DNA of 40,706 nt from JBCDCU01 sp039180865 (GCA_039180865.1 JBCDCZ010000008.1:1-40706); one strand, 5' to 3'. Counted from the stretch's first letter, positions 1-8,526 are shown. Numbers and translations: made by a program. The notes: generated by a model not told the origin, from the letters alone.

Positions 1-356
1 GCTTTTAATCGGGCAAAATTAATATTTTCGGCCATACTGGAGCCCTTGGTAATGATTCGTTTACGTTTAAGTTTAACAATGCTGACTGGTATGTGTTGTG
101 TTGCCCTTTATGAATGAAATACGGGCGATTCGACCGTATTTTTCGTAAACGGCCGGTATTCTACACAAGTTGCTGGTCTCTTGCGGGTCCGTGTGAGCAA
201 AAGAAACTGAGGGTATAGGGCAGTCTGAATGGTTAACCCTTGCCTGCGCGAATCAGGATTTGTTAACGTTTTCTGAGTAGCGTCTTTTAATAAGATTCAC
301 ACCCGCCCGCCACCAATGGCAAAGCGTGCTTTGACGGGGCAAACGAGGGGAAAGAA
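1..356 (+). promoter_or_regulatory. ctrA upstream region with four GANTC sites
   Basis: No convincing gene is present in these 356 bases; an antisense reading frame entering from ctrA is a shadow. The stretch has GANTC (CcrM adenine-methylation) sites at 54-58, 127-131, 250-254 and 294-298, where chance predicts one or two. It also has TTAA half-sites at 67-70, 73-76, 233-236, 263-266 and 287-290, but none are paired at the 7-base spacing of a classical CtrA box. In Caulobacter a GANTC site in a ctrA promoter ties its firing to replication-fork passage. A similar role here is inferred. The ribosome-binding site is the purine-rich stretch just before 357. Confidence 0.5.
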
Positions 357-1058
357 ATGCGAGTCTTGCTGGTTGAAGACGACAGCGCTACCGCACAGAG
401 CATCGAACTGATGCTTAAGTCGGAAAGCTTCAATGTTTACACCACCGATTTGGGTGAAGAGGGAGTCGATCTCGGCAAACTCTATGATTACGACATCATT
501 CTGTTGGACCTGAACCTCCCGGATATGAGCGGATATGAAGTATTGAGAATGCTTCGCGTGGCGAAAGTTCAAACGCCAATCCTGATTCTGTCCGGCCTGG
601 CCAATATCGAAGACAAGGTTCGTGGCCTTGGTTTCGGTGCCGACGATTACATGACCAAGCCGTTTCACAAGGACGAACTTGTCGCCCGTATCCATGCGAT
701 CGTACGGCGCTCCAAAGGTCATGCTCAATCAGTCATCACGACGGGTGATCTGCGCGTCAACCTTGATACCAAGACTGTCGAGGTCAATGGTCAGCGTGTT
801 CATCTGACCGGAAAAGAATATCAAATGCTTGAGCTTCTATCCTTGCGGAAAGGCACAACGCTTACCAAGGAAATGTTCCTCAACCATCTCTATGGCGGGA
901 TGGACGAACCGGAGCTGAAGATCATTGACGTGTTTATTTGTAAGCTTCGCAAGAAGCTCGCAACTGCAACAGACGGCGCAAACTATATCGAAACGGTTTG
1001 GGGACGCGGCTATGTGTTACGCGAACCTGCGGAAGAAGAAATTCGCGAATCCGCTTGA
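357..1058 (+). CDS. ctrA: Cell-cycle response regulator CtrA
   Basis: CtrA is an OmpR-family DNA-binding response regulator and the alphaproteobacterial master regulator of cell cycle and/or motility genes. The 233-residue length is typical. The receiver domain is residues 1-120, with the acidic pair at E7-D9, the phosphoacceptor D51 in LLDLNLPDMSG, and the KPF switch lysine near residue 101. A winged-helix domain follows from about 125 to 225, ending in the family motif VWGRGYVLR. The near-identity of the receiver and the GKEYQMLELLSLRKG recognition region to known CtrA makes the name secure. The start ATG follows a purine-rich stretch. It converges on the che operon, with a terminator directly downstream. 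Its phosphate donor ChpT is encoded about 6 kb away. Confidence 0.97.
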   Translation: MRVLLVEDDSATAQSIELMLKSESFNVYTTDLGEEGVDLGKLYDYDIILLDLNLPDMSGYEVLRMLRVAKVQTPILILSGLANIEDKVRGLGFGADDYMTKPFHKDELVARIHAIVRRSKGHAQSVITTGDLRVNLDTKTVEVNGQRVHLTGKEYQMLELLSLRKGTTLTKEMFLNHLYGGMDEPELKIIDVFICKLRKKLATATDGANYIETVWGRGYVLREPAEEEIRESA

Positions 1059-1090
1059 TCAAAGTTGCTGAAAACAAGCTTTTGAGAAAA

Positions 1091-1122
1091 AGCCCTGTTC
1101 GTATTCCGAACGGGGCTTTTTT
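1091..1122 (+). terminator. Rho-independent terminator of ctrA
   Basis: An 11-base stem (1091-1101 with 1107-1117, one G-U pair) closes a 5-base loop. It is followed by a run of six T residues, 1117-1122. It lies about 30 bases after the ctrA stop. Confidence 0.9.
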
Positions 1123-1173
1123 ATGTCTCACTTCAACCCGTAATGTCCGCTCTGGCGACCAACGTCAGACATG

Positions 1174-1199
1174 GAAAAGCCTCCGCGAATGCGAAGGCT
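1174..1199 (-). terminator. Rho-independent terminator of the che operon
   Basis: A 9-base stem (1178-1186 with 1191-1199, one G-U pair) and a GAAT/ATTC loop lie 33 bases beyond the cheR stop. On the minus strand the stem is followed by TTTT. It pairs with the ctrA terminator to insulate the two convergent units. Confidence 0.85.
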
Positions 1200-1231
1200 A
1201 ATAAGAATCAACAGACCATACGAGATTGCGT

Positions 1232-2071
1232 TTACGCGGACATCTTTTCCTTCGCCGCAAAATCCGCTTTTCGATAAAGAGAGCGGATTGCAGGATCAGG
1301 ATGAAAGGCGTCGCTGACCCCCATCGTAGTCTCGGCGCTCCCCAAAAGCATGAAACCATCCGGTTGAAGGATTGAGCCGACTTTCTCAAGCACTTTACCC
1401 TTGGTCTCAATGTCAAAATAAATCAGCACGTTTCGGCAAAACACGATGTCAAAACGCGGCATGCCCGCGAACGAAGACATCAGGTTAAAAGGCTGGAAAT
1501 TGACGAGCGCCTTTACATCAGGGGTCACGGCCCACATGTCGCCTTTCTGCTCAAAATATTTGAGCAAATATTGCGTTGGCATACCGCGTTGAACCTCAAA
1601 CTGGCTGTAGAGCCCGGCCTTTGCCTTTTCTAAGACGTTCGGAGAGATGTCCGTCGCGGTAATTTCAACTTTCCGCCCTTGAAGCAGACCTCTGTTCTCA
1701 AGTGAGAGCATCGCCAGCGAATACGCTTCCTGCCCGGATGAGGCCGCGGCACTCCAGATCCTGATCGTCTCGGACGGCCCACGGTTTCCGGCAAGATGCG
1801 GAAGCATGATTTTTACGAAATGATCGAACGGACTGCGGTCGCGGAAGAAAGACGTCTCCGTGACAGACATGGCTTCGACCACATCGTGCGCGACGCTGTC
1901 ATTGGGTTTGGTTTTCAACCGTGTGGCCAGATCCTCAAAGGACGCGAGAGAATGCTTCCGCAAAACTCCGGCAATACGATTCTCAAGCAGATATTCCTTT
2001 TCCGGTGCCAGGCTCAGGCCGGATCTTTGGTACAGGAAATCGGCAAAAAATGAAAAGGTTTGCGGCGTCAT
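1232..2071 (-). CDS. cheR: Chemotaxis protein methyltransferase CheR
   Basis: CheR uses S-adenosylmethionine to methylate glutamates on chemoreceptors, opposing CheB. The 279-residue protein has the all-helical N-terminal domain (residues 1-75) with the conserved MSVTETSFFRD segment at its end. The Rossmann-like methyltransferase domain follows, with the SAM-binding motif IWSAAASSGQEAYSLAM and the FDIVFCRNVLIYFD strand. The start codon overlaps the cheB stop by four bases (ATGA), so translation is probably coupled. It is the last gene of the che operon and has its own terminator downstream. Confidence 0.95.
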   Translation of the reverse strand: MTPQTFSFFADFLYQRSGLSLAPEKEYLLENRIAGVLRKHSLASFEDLATRLKTKPNDSVAHDVVEAMSVTETSFFRDRSPFDHFVKIMLPHLAGNRGPSETIRIWSAAASSGQEAYSLAMLSLENRGLLQGRKVEITATDISPNVLEKAKAGLYSQFEVQRGMPTQYLLKYFEQKGDMWAVTPDVKALVNFQPFNLMSSFAGMPRFDIVFCRNVLIYFDIETKGKVLEKVGSILQPDGFMLLGSAETTMGVSDAFHPDPAIRSLYRKADFAAKEKMSA

Positions 2072-3252
2072 AGGCGCCCTTCCCTGATAATGCGGGTCAG
2101 CTTTCCGGCGAGGTCATCGAGAGGGAATACACCGGCGCAGACTCCTGCTTTGTAACACGCGCCCGGCATTCCCCAGACGATGCTGGACGCTTCATCTTGA
2201 ACGATCACATTGCCGCCTGCGCCGACAATCGATTCTGATCCCTTGGCGCCATCGTTCCCCATTCCGGTCATAACTACACCAAGGGTTGAGGCGCCGAAAA
2301 GCTGAACGGCAGAATCGAACATGCAATCGACTGCGGGCTTACAAAAATTCACTTCCGGACCGTCGTCCAGAACCACTTCTAGGCCTGCAGTTCCACGCTT
2401 GAAGAGCATGTGTCGATCACCGGGAGCGACATAAATCTGGCCGGCTTTAACAGCTTCCCCGTCGCTCGCTTCGCTCACCTTCAGGCCGGATGCCTTTTCA
2501 AGATGTTCAGCGAATACAGACGTGAAAGCCTTCGGCATGTGCTGGGTGATGACGACGGGAATAGACCGTAATGCCGGTGCCAGTCCTGCGAGAAGCGTCT
2601 GAACCGCTCTCGGCCCCCCGGTCGAACTTCCGATACAAAGGATCTCCGGCTTGCGATTGTTGAACGGCCTGATCAGGCTTCCGGAACCGTCCGCCTCATT
2701 CTTACCAAATGAAGGCGTAATAGGAGCCTTGACACGGGGAGCATCCGGAGTCGGAGTGCGCGCTACCGCCGGACGAGGTGCCGCCGCGGCTTGAGACGCC
2801 CCAGGGCTACCACACAATGCGTTGATCTTGGTGATGAGCTCGCTGCGAAAATCATCCGATGTCGTCAGTCCGCTGTTCGTTGATGGTTTGGGGACATAGT
2901 CGTGAGCGCCCTTCGAGAGGGCAGTCAAACTGATCTTCGCATTGCGTTGAGACAAGCTTGAAGCAATCAGAATACGGACACCGGGAGACGCCTTCAACAG
3001 AAGAGGGAGAGCTTCCAGGCCGTCCATTTCCGGCATCTCGATATCGAGAACGATAATGTCTGGTTTCGTCTGCTCGGCATCTTTCAGCGCGTGCAGGCCA
3101 TTGCGCGAACGGGCCACAATTTCAATATTCGCTTCAGGTTCAAGCCAGCGCGACATCAATCCGCGAACAACGGCTGAATCGTCGACAAGCATGACCTTGA
3201 TCTTTTCACTGCCCGACGCGCGCGGTGCCGATAACTGAGTGCTCTGATGCAT
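2068..3252 (-). CDS. cheB: Chemotaxis response regulator methylesterase CheB
   Basis: CheB removes methyl groups from chemoreceptors and deamidates receptor glutamines; it is activated by CheA phosphorylation. An N-terminal receiver (about residues 18-135) has its phosphoacceptor Asp in IVLDIEMPEMDG. A linker rich in Pro and Ala leads to the C-terminal methylesterase domain, whose catalytic triad is visible as Ser in CIGSSTGGPRAV, His in ITQHMPKAF and Asp in MTGMGNDGA. I chose the ATG at 3252 rather than an in-frame TTG at 3264, because a GGAG Shine-Dalgarno sequence (3259-3262) sits six bases before the ATG. This gives 394 residues. Confidence 0.95.
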   Translation of the reverse strand: MHQSTQLSAPRASGSEKIKVMLVDDSAVVRGLMSRWLEPEANIEIVARSRNGLHALKDAEQTKPDIIVLDIEMPEMDGLEALPLLLKASPGVRILIASSLSQRNAKISLTALSKGAHDYVPKPSTNSGLTTSDDFRSELITKINALCGSPGASQAAAAPRPAVARTPTPDAPRVKAPITPSFGKNEADGSGSLIRPFNNRKPEILCIGSSTGGPRAVQTLLAGLAPALRSIPVVITQHMPKAFTSVFAEHLEKASGLKVSEASDGEAVKAGQIYVAPGDRHMLFKRGTAGLEVVLDDGPEVNFCKPAVDCMFDSAVQLFGASTLGVVMTGMGNDGAKGSESIVGAGGNVIVQDEASSIVWGMPGACYKAGVCAGVFPLDDLAGKLTRIIREGRL

Positions 3253-3298
3253 AAGGGGCTCCAAAGAAAGAACTGGCTTGGCCAGCTTCAGGACGGGG

Positions 3299-3667
3299 TC
3301 AATCGATCAACCCGACTTCCTGAAATTTCGATTGTAATATTTCGCGGTCGAACGGCTTCATGATGTATTCATTGGCGCCGGCACGGATTGCCTTGGCAAT
3401 GTGACTGACGTCGTTTTCCGTCGTGCAGAAAACGACCTGTGGCTTGTCACCATTGGGCATATCCCGAAGTGCGGACAGGAATTCGAGACCGTCCATGACC
3501 GGCATGTTCCAGTCAAGGAGGATAGCGTCGGGCATGGTTGCCTGACAGGCACTCAATGCTTTCTCACCATCTTCGGCCTCAGTAATGTCGAAGCTGAGAT
3601 CTTCAAGAATGCGGCGCGCCACTTTCCGGATCACGCTGGAATCATCGACAACAAGGCAGTTTTTCAT
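3299..3667 (-). CDS. cheY: Single-domain chemotaxis response regulator CheY
   Basis: A stand-alone receiver of 122 residues with the acidic pair DD at 8-9, phosphoacceptor D52 in LLDWNMPVMDG, the conserved Thr of FCTTEND and the Lys of IMKPF. It receives phosphate from CheA and most likely binds the flagellar switch, or acts as a phosphate sink. It lies between cheW and cheB in the same transcript, with gaps of 32 and 46 bases. Receptor and flagellar genes are not in the window, so its output cannot be assigned from context. Confidence 0.93.
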   Translation of the reverse strand: MKNCLVVDDSSVIRKVARRILEDLSFDITEAEDGEKALSACQATMPDAILLDWNMPVMDGLEFLSALRDMPNGDKPQVVFCTTENDVSHIAKAIRAGANEYIMKPFDREILQSKFQEVGLID

Positions 3668-3699
3668 GTTTCACCCTTAACTAGCCGTTGCGGCTCCCC

Positions 3700-4167
3700 T
3701 TAAGCCGCAATACGCGCCATCAAGCCCCCGAGCACACGCTCGACATCAAGTATGACCATAAGTTCGCCGTCGAGGCGGTGAACACCTGCCGAAATGTTTG
3801 TCCAACGCCGGTCCAGGTTTGATGGATTGGATTCCCGGCTCTCCATAGACAGGTTCAAAACCTCACCAACGCGGTCAATGATGAAGCCATACGACTCGCC
3901 CTTGTAGTCGATACCCACGGCCATCTTGTTCTCACCAGATGTAGAATCTTCCACACCCAGCATCTGCCGCATGTCGATCGCGGTCACGATACGACCGCGC
4001 AGATTGAGAACGCCTGCAATTTCCGGCTCCGACTGCGGAACGCGGGTAATGCTGTCCGGCATGAAGACATCATGGACTTTGTTGATCGGTAGCCCGAACA
4101 ACTGTCCACCAATTACGACGGTGACATATTGGATGAGATCGGAGGAAACCTGTTCGTCTTCGGTCAT
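3700..4167 (-). CDS. cheW: Chemotaxis coupling protein CheW
   Basis: A 155-residue adaptor that links chemoreceptors to CheA. The whole protein is a CheW/SH3-like fold: the strand IQYVTVVIGGQLFGLPI, the receptor-contacting segment ITRVPQSEPEIAGVLNLRG with its conserved NLRG, and the later segment YGFIIDRVGEVLNL. The start overlaps the cheA stop by four bases (ATGA), which supports coupled translation and matched stoichiometry with CheA. Confidence 0.95.
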   Translation of the reverse strand: MTEDEQVSSDLIQYVTVVIGGQLFGLPINKVHDVFMPDSITRVPQSEPEIAGVLNLRGRIVTAIDMRQMLGVEDSTSGENKMAVGIDYKGESYGFIIDRVGEVLNLSMESRESNPSNLDRRWTNISAGVHRLDGELMVILDVERVLGGLMARIAA

Positions 4168-6899
4168 GCTGCAAGCTCCTGCTCACTGGTCTGCTCCTTA
4201 AGGGAGGAGATCAGTCCTGGGCGGTCAAATTTTGCGACGAAATCGTCGAAGTTATGCTCTCTGCAACGCGCAACGAGAGATGGTGTACAGACCGATGAGA
4301 TCGCAATCATTGCGGGCTTTCCGTAGGCCGGAGTGCTCGCGATCGATTTTGCAAGATCGAAACCGTTCTTGCCCCGCATTTCGACATCGCTGACAATCAC
4401 GTCGTAGAACACCCCTCCATCAAGAACTTCAATCGCTTCATCGACGCTGGACACAACCTTCACCACGAAGTTGGCAGCCGACATTACGGGCTGAAGCATA
4501 TTCTGGAAGAATTCCGAGCTATCGACGAACAGAAGCCGGCGCTTTGACTGAGACGGCGTCGTGTCACGGGCCGTAAACCAGTCGTCAAATGCCATCGGAA
4601 GGAAATGCCCGATATCGATGATTTCGGTGGCTTTACCTTTGATGACGGCTGAGCCCAACAGCCCGGCTTCATCTGTGGTCACCTCGATCTCAAGATGATC
4701 ATCGACGATATCGACGATCTCGTCGACAGCGAGGCCCATCGAACGGCCGGCATCTGAGAAGACGAGCATAGGCTGCGTGCCTTCCGCCTTCCGCTGATAA
4801 GATTGGCTGATATGAACAAGCGGCATAAGCGTGCCCCGATACTGGACAAGCTCGCGGCCATTTGAATTCTCGATTTCGGTGGCAGCGACTTCTTCTAATC
4901 GTGTAACCAGGGATAGCGGAACGGCCTTTGGAACATCCGTGCCCGCACGGAAGAGCAAGAGAGAGGTCGTCGGATTGTCGTTGGTGACGGCAACCTGATT
5001 CGCATCCTCCATTGCATTCAACTCTTCGGCTACACCTGCGCTTACACCATTAGCGACACCATTCGGGTCAACGATCATAATGACGGATCCGTCACCCAAA
5101 ATCGTATTGCCTGAGAACATGTTGATATTGCGCAGAGCCGATGACATCGGTTTCACAACAATCTCTTCGGTATGGAAGACACCGTCGACGACCACACCGA
5201 ATGATTGCGAACCAACCTGCATGACCACGATAAAACCAGCGTCTTCCGGCTTTTCTGCCAATTCCTCACTGCTGATCTTCTCGTTGCGGATTCCAAGAAG
5301 CTTACCGAGCGGCACGAGCGGCAACAGTTTGTTGCGCAATCTAAGGACAGGCGTGTCCTTGATATGCTCGATCCGGTGTTCCGAATTCGATTCCGCCTGA
5401 ACGAGTTCGACCACCGACAATTGCGGGATTGCGAACCGATCGCCCGCTGCTTCGACGATAAGTGCAGATACGATGGCAAGTGTCAGCGGGATCTTGATGA
5501 TGAAGGTCGACCCTTTGCCCGTGGTCGATTTCACATCCACAGTGCCACCGATGAGCTCGATGTTATTGCGCACCACATCCATACCAACGCCGCGACCGGA
5601 CACCGACGTCACTTTTTCGGCAGTCGAAAGCCCGGCGTGGAAAATGAACTTGTGGAGCTGGCTTTCCGGCATGGCTTCGACTTCGGCCTCGGTTGCAAGT
5701 CCGTTGTCGATCACTTTGCGCTTGATCTTCTCAACATTAAGCCCGCGTCCATCATCGGAAATCTCGATGATAATATGACCGCCTTCATGGAAGGCAGAGA
5801 GCGTCACGACACCCTTTTCCGGCTTTCCAGCTTTCTGGCGGTCCTCGCGCGTTTCGAGACCGTGATCGGCGGAGTTCCGCACCATGTGAGTGAGCGGATC
5901 CTTGATCATATCCAGAACTTGCCGGTCGAGTTCCGTGTCCGCGCCCAGCATTTTCAGGTCGATATCTTTGCCAAGTTCATTGGCAAGGTCCCGCACGATC
6001 CGCGGTAATTTCTGCCAAGCGTTACCGATCGGCTGCATGCGGGTCTTCATCACCCCTTCCTGCAACTCTCCAGTCACATTTGACAGACGCTGAAGGGGGA
6101 CTTTGAATTCTGAATCTTCGTGGCGACGCACGATTTCGAGAAGCTGGTTACGCGTAAGCACAAGCTCTGAGACCATGGTCATCAGATCTTCGAGAGTGTC
6201 GACATTGACCCTGAGCGATTGCGTCGAAACAGATGACTTATTGTCACCACCAGCGTCGTCAGCTGACTTGCTCTGCGCTGCTCGTGCCGGTTTCGCAGGC
6301 TTTTCCGGTGCCGAAGTAGCAGCAGGAACTGCAGGGGTTTCAACTTCTACTTCCGTTTCCTGGAAGGCGCGCTCAAGTTCGTCAAGTGAGACCTCTCCAG
6401 GACGCAACTCACGCTGTAGTTCCTGAACAGACTCTTCTTCCTCTTCGACCGCGGCTTCTTCTGCTACTACCTCTTCGGCAGCTTCTGCCTCCGGTTCTGC
6501 CGAAGCACCCGCATCGTCATCGGAGGCCATGCTGATTCGATTGAGAACATCAATCAGATCATCGTCGCTGCCTTCCGGCTCCACGCCATCATTCTGTTCC
6601 AGAGCCTCAAGAATTTCTTTGAGTCGGTCAATCGACTGAAGAATGTAAGAAACACCTTCTTCGGTAACGGGCTTTCCGTCCCGGTATTTCCCCATCAGTG
6701 TCTCGCCGGCATGAGCCAGCGATTCGAGGCGAGGAAGACCGAGAAACCCGCATGTACCTTTAATGGTATGAACGAGACGGAAGATATTATCGAGAATTTG
6801 AGCGTTATTCGGCTCTTGCTCGAAGCGAACAAGCTCAACGTCGACAACGTCAAGGCTCTCGTTGGTTTCAGTTAGGAATTCTTGGAGTAAATCGTCCAT
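4164..6899 (-). CDS. cheA: Hybrid chemotaxis histidine kinase CheA with C-terminal receiver
   Basis: CheA autophosphorylates in response to chemoreceptors and passes phosphate to CheY and CheB. At 911 residues it is longer than classical CheA (about 650). Visible domains in order: an Hpt domain (1-110) with phospho-His H44 in RLVHTIKGTCGF; a Glu/Ala-rich linker (about 125-225) with no clear P2 domain; the dimerisation helices; an HATPase with an N-box (NSADHGLETR), G1 (DDGRGL) and G2 (GRGVGMDVV); a first CheW-like domain; a second, more divergent CheW-like domain; and a receiver with Asp D838 in VIVSDVEM. The receiver could be a phosphate sink or a feedback element. It is the first gene of the che operon, and its upstream gap carries the chpT terminator and a candidate CtrA box. 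Confidence 0.95.
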   Translation of the reverse strand: MDDLLQEFLTETNESLDVVDVELVRFEQEPNNAQILDNIFRLVHTIKGTCGFLGLPRLESLAHAGETLMGKYRDGKPVTEEGVSYILQSIDRLKEILEALEQNDGVEPEGSDDDLIDVLNRISMASDDDAGASAEPEAEAAEEVVAEEAAVEEEEESVQELQRELRPGEVSLDELERAFQETEVEVETPAVPAATSAPEKPAKPARAAQSKSADDAGGDNKSSVSTQSLRVNVDTLEDLMTMVSELVLTRNQLLEIVRRHEDSEFKVPLQRLSNVTGELQEGVMKTRMQPIGNAWQKLPRIVRDLANELGKDIDLKMLGADTELDRQVLDMIKDPLTHMVRNSADHGLETREDRQKAGKPEKGVVTLSAFHEGGHIIIEISDDGRGLNVEKIKRKVIDNGLATEAEVEAMPESQLHKFIFHAGLSTAEKVTSVSGRGVGMDVVRNNIELIGGTVDVKSTTGKGSTFIIKIPLTLAIVSALIVEAAGDRFAIPQLSVVELVQAESNSEHRIEHIKDTPVLRLRNKLLPLVPLGKLLGIRNEKISSEELAEKPEDAGFIVVMQVGSQSFGVVVDGVFHTEEIVVKPMSSALRNINMFSGNTILGDGSVIMIVDPNGVANGVSAGVAEELNAMEDANQVAVTNDNPTTSLLLFRAGTDVPKAVPLSLVTRLEEVAATEIENSNGRELVQYRGTLMPLVHISQSYQRKAEGTQPMLVFSDAGRSMGLAVDEIVDIVDDHLEIEVTTDEAGLLGSAVIKGKATEIIDIGHFLPMAFDDWFTARDTTPSQSKRRLLFVDSSEFFQNMLQPVMSAANFVVKVVSSVDEAIEVLDGGVFYDVIVSDVEMRGKNGFDLAKSIASTPAYGKPAMIAISSVCTPSLVARCREHNFDDFVAKFDRPGLISSLKEQTSEQELAA

Positions 6900-6970
6900 C
6901 GGTCACGCCAGTTTGTCTGCATGGGCGCGGCTTTTGCCGTCCTTCGTGACCGCAGTTTTGCTTCAAAGCG

Positions 6971-6985
6971 TTAACATAGACTAAA
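6971..6985 (-). promoter_or_regulatory. Candidate CtrA box upstream of cheA
   Basis: Read on the minus strand the sequence is TTTA, seven bases, then TTAAC. This differs at one base from the CtrA consensus TTAA-N7-TTAA. It lies about 70 bases before the cheA start, a plausible promoter position. It partly overlaps the tail of the chpT terminator. One near-match in a short intergenic region is suggestive only. Confidence 0.35.
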
Positions 6986-7009
6986 ACGGATCCGAAAAAG
7001 TTCGGATCC
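6981..7009 (-). terminator. Rho-independent terminator after chpT
   Basis: A perfect 9-base inverted repeat, GGATCCGAA / TTCGGATCC (6988-6996 and 7001-7009), surrounds a 4-base loop. On the minus strand it is followed by GTTTTAG. It lies 28 bases past the chpT stop and separates chpT from the cheA operon. Confidence 0.75.
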
Positions 7010-7037
7010 TGTAAGGCCTGACAATAGTTTAGATAAA

Positions 7038-7835
7038 TTAAGCCGCTTGCGCTTTAATCGCGACGACATCACCTGAAATATCGAAAGAAATACCAAGGCC
7101 GGAGAGACGTGCAAGCAGCCATGCATAATACGGTTGAACATTATGCGCATCGACCTTTGCGTCGGACATCAGACCACCGGCAAGTTGCGCGATCGCCTCG
7201 GGAACGCGAGCGTTGCGTCCTTCGCAAGTCAGGATGAAGACTGGATCTTCCGCAGACCCTTCCATGGCCACTTTGATTGTTCCGCCATGCGGAATACAAT
7301 TGAGCGCCAGCAGGACCATATTCAGAATGAGTTTCACCTGATTTTTTGGCAGCAGCAGTCTCGGGACTTCCCATTCGAGATCAGGTTTTTCGGCTTCCAG
7401 ATATCCGCGAGCAACAGCTTCCGCATCGCCCGTATCGATCTCTGCTCCCGCAGATCCCGCAGCACCATAGGCAATGCGGGCAAATTTCAGTTTGGCGGAC
7501 GCTTGCGACGCGCTGCGATGAATGAGCTCGAAAGCCATATCCTTCATTTCACCGTCTATGTCCTCACCCATAAGCTCAAGCCCATTGGAGATGGCGCCGA
7601 CAGGTGAGATAATATCGTGGCAGACTTTGCTGCAGAGGAGAGCCCCAAGATCCGCGGCAGAGAGTTCGAACATCGCTGATTCGGACGCACCACTATCTGA
7701 CTTGCTTTTGTCAGCACTTTCGTCTCTCAAAAACGAGGATGTCGGGCCGTTTTCGAAAAGCCGCTTACCTTCATCGGCGGTAGAAGAGTCCTGATCGGAA
7801 GTGGGGGCGGATGTCCAAGAAGCACTGCTTGTCAT
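7038..7835 (-). CDS. chpT: Histidine phosphotransferase ChpT
   Basis: ChpT relays phosphate from the hybrid kinase CckA to CtrA and CpdR. It resembles a histidine kinase that has lost ATP binding. The dimerisation helix carries the phospho-histidine in SKVCHDIISPVGAISNGLEL (H73 with this start), and the degenerate HATPase-like domain fills the C-terminal half. The N-terminal 55-70 residues are Ser/Asp-rich and probably disordered. An in-frame TTG at 7889 would add 18 residues. I prefer the ATG at 7835 because AGGGA lies about eight bases upstream, while the TTG has no clear ribosome-binding site. Sitting beside ctrA and che genes supports the assignment. Confidence 0.9.
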   Translation of the reverse strand: MTSSASWTSAPTSDQDSSTADEGKRLFENGPTSSFLRDESADKSKSDSGASESAMFELSAADLGALLCSKVCHDIISPVGAISNGLELMGEDIDGEMKDMAFELIHRSASQASAKLKFARIAYGAAGSAGAEIDTGDAEAVARGYLEAEKPDLEWEVPRLLLPKNQVKLILNMVLLALNCIPHGGTIKVAMEGSAEDPVFILTCEGRNARVPEAIAQLAGGLMSDAKVDAHNVQPYYAWLLARLSGLGISFDISGDVVAIKAQAA

Positions 7836-7882
7836 GTTGGGTGTCCCTGCATTTCGCTGCGTATCGCCATTGTCCGTATTCA

Positions 7883-7897
7883 GATTCAAGGCGAATC
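7883..7897. promoter_or_regulatory. Two adjacent GANTC sites at the chpT 5' end
   Basis: GATTC at 7883-7887 and GAATC at 7893-7897 lie 10 bases apart (centre to centre), 48-62 bases ahead of the preferred chpT start. CcrM methylation here could couple chpT expression to replication. This role is inferred from the Caulobacter cell-cycle model. Confidence 0.4.
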
Positions 7898-8029
7898 ACT
7901 TTCGACGTCTCTCCTAAGAGGTAACTGCTCCATCACCCATGGACAAGGCCGCAGCCCGGGTTTCAGTCCTTCGACCACAGATTGAAATGCACCTCTGCAT
8001 TGCAGGGTTGGAGCCAGCTGTTCGCGCAG

Positions 8030-8515
8030 TCAGCGCGCAAGCTTTTCGTAGATCTCTGTCCACTTAACCTTGGCCGCTTCAACATTCGCGGAAACGTCGC
8101 GCGCCCAGCGAGCGCGGGCATTGGCGGAGTGAAAGAAATAGAGTTGGTTTTCGTAGATTGCCCAAATCAACGGGTTGCCCTCTGCGATTCGCCCTTGTGA
8201 AATCGCAAATGCTCCATATCCATTGAAACGCGGTGCGTAGATCGCGGGAGCATCCGCAAAACGAGCAGCGTTAGCGGCACTTGTGAATTGCCAGTGGGCT
8301 CCTTCCCACTCCACTTCAAAGTCAGGCTGGCCTTTTACTGCGTTCTGTTCGATGAAAAACATCACGGGATCGAAACCATAAATCGCGACCCCGGTTGTCG
8401 GGTCAACTACGACGACTTCCGTCGTCACAGCACGCGATAAGAGGGTCGAGCCCACATAAAAGACGGGCAAGAAGAGCATTATTGCAGCAAGGCGAATCAA
8501 AAAAGGTCGGGTCAT
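8030..8515 (-). CDS. YHS-domain membrane-anchored protein
   Basis: 161 residues. An N-terminal hydrophobic segment (about residues 7-26) is either an uncleaved anchor or a signal peptide, so most of the protein is probably periplasmic. The rest matches the YHS-domain layout: YGFDPVMFFIEQNAVKG, a strand around WQFTSAANAARF, then APRFNGYGAFAISQG and IYENQLYFFHSANARARWARD. YHS domains are thought to bind metal in some proteins, but the Cys residues of the metal-binding versions are missing here. No specific substrate can be named. It is divergent from eipA and has no operon partner. Confidence 0.75.
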   Translation of the reverse strand: MTRPFLIRLAAIMLFLPVFYVGSTLLSRAVTTEVVVVDPTTGVAIYGFDPVMFFIEQNAVKGQPDFEVEWEGAHWQFTSAANAARFADAPAIYAPRFNGYGAFAISQGRIAEGNPLIWAIYENQLYFFHSANARARWARDVSANVEAAKVKWTEIYEKLAR

Positions 8516-8526
8516 CGGTTAAACTT

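Noticed and set aside
297..728. Minus-strand reading frame over the start of ctrA
   Set aside because: It is fully antisense to an unmistakable CtrA, and no family is recognised in it.
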